Assembly: GCA_024291935.2 (NCBI GenBank)
Contig: CM044317.1
Coordinates: 21,908,230 to 21,972,229, forward strand
DNA length: 64,000 nt
Direction: 5' to 3'
Source: Okapia johnstoni
Taxonomy: Eukaryota; Chordata; Mammalia; Artiodactyla; Giraffidae
The notes under the pieces were generated by a model that worked only from the letters and a program-made list of their open reading frames with translations, had not been told where the DNA came from and ran no database searches. Shown here in pieces: positions 22,451 through 33,690 of this stretch; the stretch's first letter is position 1; each line of letters opens with the position of its first letter. The position numbers were made by a program, and so were the translations under genes.

Positions 22451-22794
22451 AAGCTCATCTTCAAGGTTTCGCCAAACAATGTCCGAGGTTTTTTAATAAC
22501 CCTGCATCCAGGCATTTCTCTTTCTGTCTATGGCAGCAGGAGATATGATAATAGGTATTTTCTTCTTGATCTTAAATGCCCTCTGGCAGCCTCCACACCT
22601 GTTCAGAGACTCGCGTTTGAAAAGCTCTCCTTTTCGATTCTGCTGCACGCTTGTCTTGGGAGTCTTCCTGGATGAGTCCGGTGATACTTAGCTCAGTCCT
22701 GACTCGGCTCTTTTGAGTCTTTTTGCCCACCGTGCAGGGGACGCGGCACGGCCCCCATCCCCACCCCCGCCCCGAATGCTTTCTGTGCCTATTT

Positions 22795-22945
22795 TAAAGC
22801 TTTTTCATTTGTCTGTTTTGTCTTCCTGGTTAGAATGGAAGCTTCCGGGGCAGAGACAGCTTTTGAACTTTACTTTTCAAACTTGTTGAACTTAATTTTG
22901 TCCAGTGCTTGGCAAAGGGTGGCACTCAGTAAATGTTATACGCTG
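22795..22945 (+). mobile_element. L2 3' end
   Basis: 'gttagaatggaagcttccgg', 'gcagagacagcttttgaact' and 'ggtggcactcagtaaatgtt' follow the L2 terminal consensus in order. A CG-rich patch at 22736-22775 lies just upstream. Confidence 0.6.
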
Positions 22946-23302
22946 ATAGTGAAATAAGACTTGAGTCTTCAGGGCTCAGCCTGACATCTTCAATACGCGC
23001 TCTTTGATTATTTAGATTGGTGCTTTCAAGCTTTATCATGCTCAACAGGCTCCTAAGGTGCTTTTAAAAAGTTCAAGGTCTTAGGCTCTAAAAATATGAT
23101 TTGGAACGTCTGAGGACGAGTATAGGAAACCTGCATTTTAAGACGCAAATCAGGTAACTTTGATTCCAGTGATCTGAGGACCACTCTTTGGGAAACATAG
23201 TCTGTGTGTTACAATACCGTTTCCAAGTACTCTGCTTAAAGAAACCTTTTTCTGACAGCAGGTATATTTCTTTTAGGCAAAAATGTGGGGATTTTAATGT
23301 TT
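22946..23302. other. No recognised feature
   Basis: Unique sequence. Nothing supportable. Confidence 0.5.
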
Positions 23303-23415
23303 TTAAAAAATTTATTTTTAACTGGAGTATAATTGCTTTACAGTATTATATTGGTTTCTGTCATGCATCAACATGAATCAACCGTAGGTGTACGTATGTC
23401 CCCTTGCTCTTGAGG
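23303..23415 (-). mobile_element. L1 3'UTR fragment (antisense)
   Basis: 'actggagtataattgcttta', 'cagtattatattggtttctg', 'catgaatcaaccgtaggtgt' and 'acgtatgtccccttgctctt' match the antisense 3' end of artiodactyl L1. Confidence 0.75.
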
Positions 23416-24040
23416 GTTTTTAATGGTTTTGTAGTTGTTTTAGAAGGACATGGGAGAAAAGGTGGAAATTTTGTGGGTAGAACATTTGTTTTAACTGTCT
23501 TCTCAAATGTCTGCCTGGGTCAGCGAGATAGTAGAAATATCACATCAGAAAGAACACCATAATTTCATCAAACCACAATGATATGAAACACTTATTAAGC
23601 CATCACTCAGAGCTTGTTTGTCCTTATTTTTTTAGTCTCAGTTTTTACCGGCTTGATGATCCAGTCTTCTAGAAATGATTAGGAGCTGTACATTAGATGG
23701 AAGGAGAAGAGTGTCGCTGGTAGAGAATGGCACGTTGATTGCAGAAGTGATAGCTGATAGCCTGCAAGGGAAGAAGGAAATAGACAAGCTATAGAAATCA
23801 GACAGAAGATCTAAAAAGGCAAACAGAATGTAGGCCAGTGGGGAAGCCAAAGAGTGAAGGAGTAAGCAAATGCATGCATCTCGGTATCTTAAGAAGGCGT
23901 TACTGAGTTACCCCAGTTTATAGTAACTATTTGTTGATCTTCTTCTTAGAATCTGAGTTCTACCAGGGTTGAGACCATGCTTGTTCCATCTGGTACAGCA
24001 TTTCTAGCTAATGTATTCCTGGTCTTATAGAAGAGGCTAC

Positions 24041-24068
24041 GTGTGTGTGTGTGTGTGTGTGTGTGTGT
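24041..24068. repeat. (GT)14 microsatellite
   Basis: Uninterrupted GT dinucleotide run of 14 units, likely length-polymorphic. It produces a spurious His-Thr repeat frame on the minus strand. Confidence 0.97.
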
Positions 24069-24502
24069 AGCTATAAGTATAAAGAGACATTTGCTACAGT
24101 AATCTATACTTAAGATAATAACACTAGTAAATCTATATAAATAAATGCATAGTTTTTCTTGGTGAGCTGTGTTCATGACAATGATCCTGAAAGTTTTTTG
24201 GCTGAAAGTACTTTTAACCTTTTAGATATATACTAAAAAAAAAAACAACTCAAAAGCTTTTGGAATGTGAAGTCTTATTCTACATGCTTGGTATGTAATT
24301 CATTCCCTAGCTCAGTCTTAATATTGTTGCTCTTTCCTCTGCCCTGTTCATATTTAAATTGTCTTGAAATACATAGGGTTTATTTCTCAGATTATAAATG
24401 CTCATATATGTAGATATATACTAAAATATTTTGAATCAACCAGTGTACACCATACCAATGCCGCATGAACACAACGTATTTTAAAGTCTTCAAAAATATT
24501 CA

Positions 24503-24538
24503 GATAGATTTCTGTATATAGATAGAAATCTGTATATA
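24503..24538. repeat. 18 bp tandem pair with hairpin
   Basis: gatagatttctgtatata (24503-24520) is followed directly by gatagaaatctgtatata (24521-24538). The central gatttct and agaaatc are reverse complements, so one strand could also fold. Confidence 0.9.
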
Positions 24539-25379
24539 CCATTTTGAAGATGTCTCTTTATATAGTTAATGACACATTATATTTTATATGGCTAATCATC
24601 CTTTGATATATCGTAATGGTTTCCTTGGAGCATGACACATCTATTAAAATACATATTGTAGTATGCATACTAATTAAGAAAATGCATATTAAGTGCTAGG
24701 CAAAAACATGGGCTCCATATAGTACAGAAAATCATATTTAGATTCCTCTGAAATGGTACACCTGCTCTCTGGGTGTTTCAAGTTTGCGTTTTAACTTGCT
24801 CTTTAGTAGCTTTTTGCTAACTGAAGAAGGAAAATTATTTTTTGATACTGTGTGAAATAGGTTAAATTGTGCTTGAATTGTGCTGGGTTACTTTGTATTT
24901 TGTTTCAAAACTGTGTTTTTGATTGATTGTGTATAATTGGGAATTCATTTTCTTGGAAGGTTTTGTCTTATTGATGGGAGAAAGAGGTGAGGAGGAGGTT
25001 CCCTTTTTCTGTAAGTATAATACATGGTTGGTCTTAGGCAAAATTTTGAAATAAGGAAAAGTGTGACTGCTAGTGACATCCTGCCACTTAGCACTCCCTC
25101 CAAACCAGTGAGCCTGAAGGCATCAAGTTATCACAATTTAGTCCCACGTTTTCTGTGGCTATGTTCCTTTCTAGTGAACTACGCCCTCTAACATTTTTAG
25201 TTCCTGAATCATCTGTCTCCACCCCATACAAATGTCCCAGCCAGTAATTAAGTACCTGTCCTGATTTGGGCAATAGGCTTGGAACTGTATAGAAAGAAAG
25301 GGGAATTCTGTGCTATTTACATTTTCAGACATTATGCATACAATCTAGGATTGGTTGTAAGACGTACATCATAATTAAC

Positions 25380-26230
25380 TCACTATACTAGAAGACAGGA
25401 TATACATAAATAAGAGACAAACCAAGTGAAAGTGCAAAGAAAAAGATTACAGCCAATTGTGGGAACCAGGAAAGGTTTCATGGAAGACATGGACTTTGAA
25501 GCATGACTAGTGTCTTTAGAAGCAAAGATGGGATTGGGAGATGGCATTCCACGCAGAGAGAGTGCTACAGATGAAAGGAGGAGCACCCCAAATGGCTGCC
25601 TACATGTTGAATATTTTTAAACTTTTGAGGGCACTGTCCACATAGACTATGGTATAAATGGTGCCCTCTATAGTTGTTCAGGCTTCCCTGGTGGCTCAGG
25701 TGGTAAAGAATATGCCTGCCATGCGAGAGACACGGGTTCAACCCCTGGACTGGGAAGATCACCTGGAGAAGGGAATGATGATCCACTCCAGTATTCTTGC
25801 CTGGTGAATTCCATGGACAGAGGAGCCTGGCAAGCTACGGTCCATGGGATCACAAAGAGTTGGATACGTTCAGTATGGTGCCGGGGAGTGAAAGCCAGGA
25901 GTCAAGAAATGTGCAAAGATCAGATCAGAGAATCATAAGGAATATGATTCCTTATGGGCTATCTTGTGATGGATCTTCCATTAAAGAGTGAAGTTTTTTC
26001 ACCTCTTTCACTGTGAGTTTTAAAGGCCTTAAAATTCATAGTATCTTAGGCCTTATAACTCATAGTATCTCAAAACTCTGAGATACTGTGATTTCTCTAA
26101 TTCAGTTGGTAAGAGGAGCTGAGGAAGATTTTTGAGCAATGGAGTGGCTTGAAATTTCAGAAGATGACTATATGCAAAGGGTGAAATGAACTGATAAGTT
26201 ACTAGACTTGAGATGTGTATAAAGTAGTCC
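25380..26230 (-). mobile_element. L2 LINE fragment (antisense), interrupted
   Basis: 'ccaggaaaggtttcatggaa', 'ggcattccacgcagagagag', 'tttgagcaatggagtggctt' and neighbours follow antisense L2. A Bov-tA (25681-25867) is inserted, and the right part carries two fold-back structures (25934-25956 and 26064-26087). Confidence 0.6.
25681..25867 (+). mobile_element. Bov-tA SINE, 3' shortened
   Basis: The head 'gcttccctggtggctcaggtggtaaag' region and a Bov-A body through 'cacaaagagttggatac' are present. The usual 'actgagcgac' end is missing. A short possible duplication gttcag is at 25676-25681 and 25868-25873. Confidence 0.92.
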
Positions 26231-27689
26231 TACTTCTGTAAGGTCATCTGAGTGAAGTGACTCATACATTAAACTGGGGCTCTGTGAAGCCACAACATTA
26301 TTCCCAAACCAGCCCACCCTCACTTTGACACTAGCTTTACTTCTTCCCTATCACATCTAGACTTCGTTTCTTTGGTCTCATTTGGCATCATTATTAATAA
26401 CCTTTGCTGAACTTTAAACTTCTGTTTTTCTCTCACCATTTATGTCTCGTCTTGTCTCTCTGTGAATCACGTACTCTTTGCCTGCACTTTTGGAAGCAGA
26501 CTTTTCTGGGTTGGTCCTGGGCTTGGACTCTGTCCAGTGAACTGCCTTAGTGGGCAACCTGTTGATCACAGCTGTTTGTTACTGGGTTTCGATTCCCTTC
26601 TTTAGCTCCAGCTCCGTGAATCAAGAGCCCAAGAAAGAGGGCTGTTATCCTCAGGCTATTGGAATAGGATAGGGGCCGAGTCATCAGGCTCAAACTGCAG
26701 GGTGTGGAAATTCATTCATTCATTCATCAGATGTTTATCGAGTCATGTGGAGGGTTAAGCACCAGCCTTGTGTGGCTTCCCTGGTTAGTCCTGCTTTCAT
26801 TCCTTCCACCCTTCCTCCCTTCCAATGCTCTAAGAAGTTTAAGATTTTTTTCACAACAGCTGAGTCTCTCTGGGAGTATCAGCAAGACCTCTGGTAGTGT
26901 TAGAAGGCGACAGCCCGGGGACAGCAGCAGCTGGTTTTATTTTTGGTTTTCCTCAGTCAGGTGTTTGTAAGTTGAGAACTGCCTGTATTCAAACAACGTG
27001 ATTTGGTAGCATGTCATGGACTCCTGTAGAAATAATGGATGTGGTACAGTTAAAAGGATAACGATGAACCATTCCTAATATCACAAGCTATACAGTAAAT
27101 ATCTAAAGGTCTGGGTGTGGATTAATGGCTCAGAGGGCATGGATATGCTATGGATCTTTCATGGTATCATTTTGTGTAAAATTTTGAGTCTTACTTTGGG
27201 TACAGAGATCCATCCTTGTCCGGGGAAATAGTCATTGTCTTGTGGTAGGTACTGACTGATGCATTTGGGAGATTTTATTTAGGGACTTATTAGATTAATG
27301 TGTTCATTTGTTCTTGTCAAGCTTTAAATTTTATCCCACATGCACTATTATGACACAAATAAATAAAAGACATAACTATCTGATCACCTTTTATAATCTG
27401 TTGATCTGATTTTTATTTTTTCCTTGTATGCTCCTGATCTTTGCTCAAATTTACACATTTGAAATGGTTATAATCATGATATTGATGTAGCCCTTATTTT
27501 CAAAACCATACACTTTCCATTTTGCTAATTTCTGTACTCTTTTAATGGCCATAATTTTGATTTATTTTAATGGTCACTGCTTTCTTAAAATTCTCCTGTT
27601 TCTGAATAGTCACAATTTTATTTGTTGAAGTACTTGAATATTTTTATTATACATATTCCCTATTTTCAGGTCACTTCCCATTTTCATCA
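26231..27689. other. Mostly unique; L2-like start at 26710
   Basis: An (ATTC)n tract at about 26710-26728 followed by 'agatgtttatcgagtc' resembles the antisense L2 terminus. The rest is unassigned. The 88-codon frame at 26704-26970 begins in this repeat. Confidence 0.45.
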
Positions 27690-28010
27690 TAGCTGTGCAA
27701 AAGTGAAAATCTTGCCTGCATTGTTGTTTTGGTTTGTATTTCTTTAATAATTAATGAAGCTTCTTTATTAGTTATATTTTTCTGAATTGGTTTGTCCTGT
27801 TTTCTAATTTATTTCCTAGTTTTTTAAAAAATAAATTTCTATGAGCTCTTTATACATTACAAATACTAATACTTGTCATTTTATACTTGGTTCTAATATT
27901 TTTGAGATTTAATTTTGTTTTGTTATTTTGTAAGTTTAACAATTTTAGCTTAGTTTTATCTGGTTTATGTACTTCTGATTAGTATTTGATGAGTGTTTCA
28001 AAAATTACTT
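27690..28010 (-). mobile_element. Old L1 (L1M-type) 3'UTR, antisense
   Basis: 'tttgtatttctttaataatt', 'aatgaagcttctttattagt' and 'tatgagctctttatacatta' are diverged forms of the antisense L1M 3'UTR. Boundaries are vague in AT-rich flanks. Confidence 0.55.
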
Positions 28011-28530
28011 AGAAATTATACTCATAAAGATAATTTTTAAATAGTGCAATTCTCTGCTTATTATTCATCTTGCTTGTTGGTCTACTGTCAAGCCAATTGG
28101 ATTCTTATAGACATGTATATTCTAGAATCATACAGTGATCAGCAAGAGAACATTTATCAGTTTTTATTTTTAATACTTAGATGATCTAACAAATCATATT
28201 TCTTATATCTACAGATAAATGTAGATTTACAGGTGAGCATTTAGAAGGTAGATGAAAATTACATTTAAGACCTGAATATAGTGAAGCAGGCTGGGAAATT
28301 AAGAAATATATTTCACTTCAGATTTTAATAGCAAAAAATTGTATCATATTTATAAAACACTTTAAAAATACTCTGTTTGGAAATCAGTTTTTCCATATGT
28401 TTTTGAGCATTTATGACACATTTTTCCAATGTCTTAATTTTAAAATTTAAATATAATTTCAGAAATGTTTCTTTAGATCATTTGCGAGAATCACTTTATC
28501 GGTCTCTAAAAACTTTTTCTCCATTTTTAT

Positions 28531-28655
28531 TTTTTAATTAATTAATTAATTTTTGGCTGCACTGCTCCACTTGTAGGATATTAGTTTCCTCAATCAGAGA
28601 CTGAACCTGGACCCTCAGCAGTGAAAGCTAACTACTGGACCACCAGGGAATCCTC
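28531..28655 (-). mobile_element. CHR-2-type SINE
   Basis: An (ATTA)n tract is followed by 'ttttggctgcactgctccac', 'ttagtttcctcaatcagaga', 'ctgaacctggaccc' and 'actggaccaccagggaatcc', the reverse complement of a CHR SINE. Confidence 0.85.
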
Positions 28656-28998
28656 TAGTGGCCTCTTATTAATTATCTAAATTGTGCCTTGTTGTTAGTA
28701 CTCTCCTTTTGAGGCTCAGATCCTGTCATGTAACTGGGGTATACTTTAGGATTTATAAAGCATTTCATCATTTTCCTTTCATTGGTTTAATTGATCTTGT
28801 ATTCATGTAAAAAAAATCTCAGTCATCTGGTAAATATTTAGTTTATGGATAGTAGTTGAGCAGTACATTTCTCCACTGATTTAGAAATAGAAATTCAATA
28901 TAGCTCCCATTATTTCATACAAGGAAGAAGATTTTATAAAGCTAATGAAAAGTTTTTTCCTTTAAGTAGTTTCAGAAGATAAATTTTTACATCAAAAT
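28656..28998. other. No recognised feature
   Basis: AT-rich unique DNA preceding the L1 insertion. Confidence 0.5.
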
Positions 28999-29007
28999 TA
29001 TTATATA

Positions 29008-30140
29008 CTAAAACCAAAAAAAAAATACTTAGCATAAGTCTCACCCTGTATGAAGCTTACACAAACCACTGCACTGACCTTAGGGGGGCAGAAACCAAAA
29101 GGAAGAAAGAATTCAGCCTTGAAGCCCGGGAAAAGGAGACCTCAAATACAATAAGTTAAAAAAAAAAAATGGAAAGGCAGAGAAATACTGCACAAATGAA
29201 GGAACCAACTAGAATCACAGAAGTTCAAATAATTGAAGAGGAAGTAGGCAAACTACCTGAAAAAGAATTCAGAATAATGACAGTAAAGATGATCAAAAGC
29301 CTTGAAAGCAGAATGGAGAAAATGCAGGAATCAATTAACAAAGACCTAGAAGAATTAAATAATAAACATACAGAGACAAACAACACGATTACTGAAATTA
29401 AGAATCTCTAGAAGGAATCAATAACATAATATCTGAAGCAGAAGAATGAATCAGTGAACTGGAAGGTAAAATGGTGGAAATAACTTCTGAAGAGCAGAAT
29501 AAAGTAAAAAGAATGAAAAGAACTGAGGACAGTCTCAGAGACTTCTGGGACAATGTCAGACACACCAACATTCGAATTATAGGGGTCCCAGAAGAAGAAG
29601 AGAAAAAGAAAGAGTATGAGAAAATTTTTGAAGAGATTATAGTTGAAAATTTCCCCAACACAGAAAAGGAAATAGTCAGTCAAGTCCAAGAGGTGCTAAG
29701 TGTCCCATACAGGATAAACCCAAGGAGAAACATGCTAGGACACATACTAATCAAACTAGCAAAGATTAAACACAGAGAAAGAATATTAACAGCAGCAAGG
29801 GAGAAGCAACAAGTAACATACAAGGGAAACCCCATACATTTAACAGCTGATCTTTCTGCAGAAACTCTGCAGGCCAGAAGGGAATGGCAGGATATATATA
29901 CTGAAAGGGAAAAATCTACAACCAAGATTACTCTACCCAGCAAGGATTTCATTCAAAATTGATGGAGAAATCAAAAGCTTTTCAGACAAGGAAAAGTTAG
30001 AGAATTCAGTACCACCAAACCAGCTTTACAACAAATGTTAAAGGGACTTATACAGTCAAGAAATACAAGAGAAGAAAAAGACCTACAAAATCAAACCCCA
30101 AACAATTAAGAAAATGGCAATAGGAACAACAACAAAAAAG
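29008..30140 (+). mobile_element. LINE-1 fragment: end of 5'UTR plus ORF1 and inter-ORF start
   Basis: The fragment covers the end of a ruminant L1 5'UTR (from about 29050), all of ORF1 and the start of the ORF1-ORF2 spacer, and then stops at an A-rich tract (about 30127-30139). ORF2 and the normal 3'UTR are absent, unlike typical insertions that keep the 3' end. A 9 bp match tattatata at 28999-29007 and 30141-30149 could be a target-site duplication. The exact 5' boundary between 29008 and 29050 is uncertain. Confidence 0.85.
29169..29962 (+). pseudogene. Broken L1 ORF1 (ORF1p nucleic-acid chaperone)
   Basis: L1 ORF1p is a coiled-coil trimer that binds L1 RNA during retrotransposition. The start ATG is at 29169, and the first part is charged and coiled-coil-like. 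The later part carries the recognisable RRM/C-terminal region ('NIRIIGVPEE', 'REKQQVTYKGNPIHL', 'AETLQARREW'). Comparison with the remembered family pattern suggests three lesions: loss of about one base near 29404 giving a stop at 29409-29411; a CGA-to-TGA type stop at 29447-29449; and loss of about five bases near 29897 that shifts the C-terminus to an early stop. It is not functional. Confidence 0.85.
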
Positions 30141-30149
30141 TATTATATA

Positions 30150-30949
30150 ATAATGGGCAAACAAAATCATCAAAACAGTAATTAAGTCTGTTTTAATGTG
30201 TCATGGAGGAGAAGGAGTCATGCCAGTTGTGTGTTTATGACATATCAGCCTACTCTTATCCTGGGTCAGTAGATATGAAAACCACAGTTTGTCCATGGTT
30301 ATTTAACTGATAAATAATGGTGCGGGATGTGAAATCGAACCAATTCAATTAGAAAGACTAAGAATGAAGTTTGAGGCAAGTTAGGATTGACAGATGAGAA
30401 CAAATGAATAGTAAATTATGCCTGCAGAATATTGTAGGTTTAGTTTTACATAATATCTTCAGTACTGGTAAAGATGTTCTTACTGTGAAACTTTCTTTTT
30501 CTATTGTGGGGTAAGAAGGGGCAATTTATCCTCTTTAATCACATGATCAGTTTCTTTGGGTTGTCTTATTTTCATTCACAAAGAGGATAGGAACTAATAT
30601 CAATAGTGAGTTGCTATTTAGATCTAAGTACACTAGAGGGAACTTTGTCAATTCTGATAGTGTTTGGAATGAAATATGACATTCATCTTTGATCCTGCAC
30701 CTACTGTATTTTCTCACAGGTTTTATTTTTTCATTTTAAGTTTGCTATCTCATTGACCATGCTGAACAATAGATTTACAGAAATATATCTATTACTGAAG
30801 GAAAGTATATGTGATGCTGTGACCTTTGACTCCAGTATTATTTTCAAATATTAATTACTAAGTTTTCCATGACATTATTTTTAAGGAGAATCAAAGGGAT
30901 ATTCTGGCATAAAAGGGATTGATAAATCATATTGGAGAATGATTAGTGT
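30150..30949. other. No recognised feature
   Basis: Unique AT-rich DNA between the L1 and BovB insertions. Confidence 0.5.
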
Positions 30950-31570
30950 AGTGGAAACAGTGTCAGACTATTTTTTTGGGCTCCAAAATCACTGCAGATG
31001 GTGATTGCAGCCATGAAATTACAAGACACTTACTCCTTGGAAGGAAAGTTATAACCAACCTAGATAGCGTATTAAAAAGCAGAGACATTACTTTGCCAAC
31101 AAAGGTCCGTCTAGTCAAGGCTATGGTTTTTCCATTGGTCATGTATGGATGTGAGAATTGGACTGTGAAGAAAGCTGAGCACCGAAGAATTGATGCTTTT
31201 GAACTGTGGCATTGGAGAAGACTCTTGAGAGTCCCTTGGACTGCAAGGAGATCCAATCAGTCCATCCTAAAGGAGATCAGCCCTGGGTGTTCATTGAAAG
31301 GACTGATGTTGAAGCTGAAACTCCAATACTTTGACCACCTCATGTGAAGAGTTGACTCATTGGAAAAGACCCTGATGCTGGGTAGGATTGGGGGCAGGAG
31401 GAGAAGGGGACGCCAGAGGATGAGATGGCTGGATGGCATCACCGACTCGATGGACATGAGTTTGGGTAAACTCTGGGAGTTGGTGATGGACAGGGAGGCC
31501 TGGCATGCTGTGGTTCATGGGGTCGCAAAGAGTCGGACACGACTGAGCGACTGAACTGAACTGAACTGAG
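30950..31570 (+). mobile_element. BovB (RTE LINE) 3' end
   Basis: It runs from 'agtggaaacagtgtcagact' through the C-terminal coding region to the BovB terminus 'gactgagcgactgaactgaa' and its short tail. BovB is the RTE-type LINE of ruminants, of probable horizontal origin, and supplies the machinery for Bov-A and Bov-tA. This copy is 5' truncated. Confidence 0.95.
30976..31554 (+). pseudogene. BovB polyprotein C-terminus, one in-frame stop
   Basis: The frame contains the conserved post-RT region: 'GSKITADGDCSHEI', 'LLLGRK', 'VMYGCENWTVKKAEHRRID', '[21 protein letters not shown]', and after the stop '[22 protein letters not shown]'. A single TGA at 31345-31347 breaks it, probably a CpG-decayed CGA. 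The reverse-transcriptase catalytic core and endonuclease domain lie upstream in full elements and are missing here. Confidence 0.9.
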
Positions 31571-33579
31571 TATAACAAATGGAAAACAAAAGTGGAACAT
31601 GTGTCTTCGAACTCATCTCTCTTATTTCCTACTTCAGCATTTTGAGGTACTTGTCGAATACACCAGTTGAAATCCTGGCAGGACGAATTGATATTGTAAG
31701 TCTAAAAACTGCGAGAAGCTCACGTTTTGTATCTATATAAGTGCTTCTATTTATATCTAGCCTCCAGAGCTTGCATGTTTTGCTCCGTTCTTGCTTCTCT
31801 CCTCATTGCCGAGCAGCCCGCCGTCATCCTGTCTCCTTACTGTATAACAAAGTGACCGGTCAGTGAAAGAGATGCTCAGAGACTCACTGAAAGTAGCAAG
31901 CTGTCACAGAGATGTGTTTTAGTTTTGGCAATTTTTTAACATTTTTGGTGGAATAATCAGCAAGATAGCAAGAGAGGAGTGAAATAGATGAAAGAGAGAA
32001 TGCTGTGAACTCTAAGAAGGTATTGTTGGTTGATAACACTATCTTGAAAAAGTGAGCCCCAAAGTGTGCCCCTCATAGTTGAGATCTCTTTTGTTTGGTT
32101 CTCTTAATTGGTTTGGATATCAGAATCAGTATGTGAGTAAATGGGAATCACTTGAGTCATCTGCCTGAGTATGGAGACTCTGTATGAATGAAGTGTCTCA
32201 GTCTTAGCACTCTATAAATGAAGCACTATTTTATTTCAGAATTTCTTGTATTTACTCTTAACAAGAATGCCCCTGAGCCTGTAAATTATTATTATTGTTG
32301 ATACTAAGTGGCATAAATGAGAGATTGAACTTATCAAATAATCATTTAAATTATATATTCAATCAATAGTAAGGGACGATCTATTAAAAGTGTTTTCTGG
32401 CCTGAAAAAAATTATATTTTCACATCATTGTTTGAATCATCTTCAAAGGACAATTTGAAGCATTCATTCAGTGTACAGCACTTTATAGTTCAGTGGCCCA
32501 AAGTCTTAAATCTTGTGCCTGGGTGGATGTTGTATTGTACAGTAGTAATTCTGCAAATTATTTACAATAAAGAGGAAAACACAAGAGAAAAGATCTATCT
32601 GTGTACTGCTTCCAGTTTTATAACAAGGGAATACTGTTAAATTTCCAAAGTAGCTTCAGTAGCTCAGTAGTTGAGATATTCCATCCCCTCTCCCCCTCCC
32701 CAACATCCTGTTTCATCACAAATATTTATCATTTTATTCATCGGTTCTCCACCCGCCTTGTGGGCTGTTGTGGTTGCTGTCACCCAGCCAAGAGGCTGGG
32801 GAATGCCAATCCACAAGCAGCCTGGGGCGTCTGGCTAGGGTGCTTCCTAGGCCGTGTGACTGGCTAACATAGAACGGCTGGCAGTGTTGTGCCATTGAGA
32901 TCAATGTAGAGTCAACCTATTTAAATAATCACCAGGATCACCAATAACAGGCGTGTTGTTGCTAGTCATAGTGAAAATATACATACTATTTGTGGCAAGG
33001 AAAAACCTGAGGTCTGCAGCATTTGGAGATGTCATTCTGATGTGCTGTGGAAACATTAGAATTAAAGAAAAGGGAAAATGACTATTTAAACAAAATGACT
33101 ACCTAAAAAGGCTAGTCCGTTTGAGTGCTTGGTTAATGGTTTTAAAGACTTGTCTGGGTTCCCTGAAAACTTCATTTGGTATTAATTGGGTGCTCACTTT
33201 TAAAAGATGTAATATAATCTACAGAATACAAATGCAATACGATATGTAATAACAGCATAGCATACCATGGCATACTCCACTTGTTTCTGAAGGGAGGGAT
33301 GTTTTCAAAGAGTATCGGGCCAGAAATTTTGTAGGCTGGAGTTATGGGTTTGGGGAGGAAGACTGCAGAAGGTACCCTCATCATTGCATTGTATTATCGG
33401 GTGTGTCCTGTCAACATAACTGATCACCAGTGATGCTAACCTTGATCACTTAGTTAAGGAATAGTCTTCTAGGGTCTCCACTGTAAAGTTACAACTTTTC
33501 TCTTTCCATATTCTGTTCATTGGAAGTCAGCCCACATTAAAGGGAGAATAATTAAGGTTGGAGGGAGGGAGTACCTACA
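31571..33579. other. Unique DNA; one exon-like interval
   Basis: No young SINE. A splice-site-flanked 58 bp interval at 31638-31695 is discussed as a weak exon candidate. Otherwise nothing could be named. Confidence 0.45.
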
Positions 33580-33690
33580 TGATTTATTTATTTTTGGTGT
33601 GGAGGCATGGGTATTTATTTTATTTTTTGGGTTATCATCCAATGCCAATCACTCTGTTGCTAGCAAGCTGATTTTAAACTTTTAAAATTG
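33580..33690 (-). mobile_element. Possible old L1 3'UTR (antisense)
   Basis: 'tttattttttgggttatcat', 'ccaatgccaatcactctgtt' and 'gctagcaagctg' resemble the antisense L1M 3'UTR, but the match is short and diverged. Confidence 0.35.

Larger units (their letters stand above)
23416..25379. other. 2 kb AT-rich unique DNA with local repeats
   Basis: It contains a (GT)n microsatellite (24041-24068) and an 18 bp tandem pair (24503-24538). No gene or named interspersed repeat was recognised. Confidence 0.5.

Noticed and set aside
29398..29689. Phe/Ser-rich minus-strand frames opposite the L1
   Set aside because: They are the antisense shadow of L1 ORF1, whose plus-strand frame is the recognisable one.
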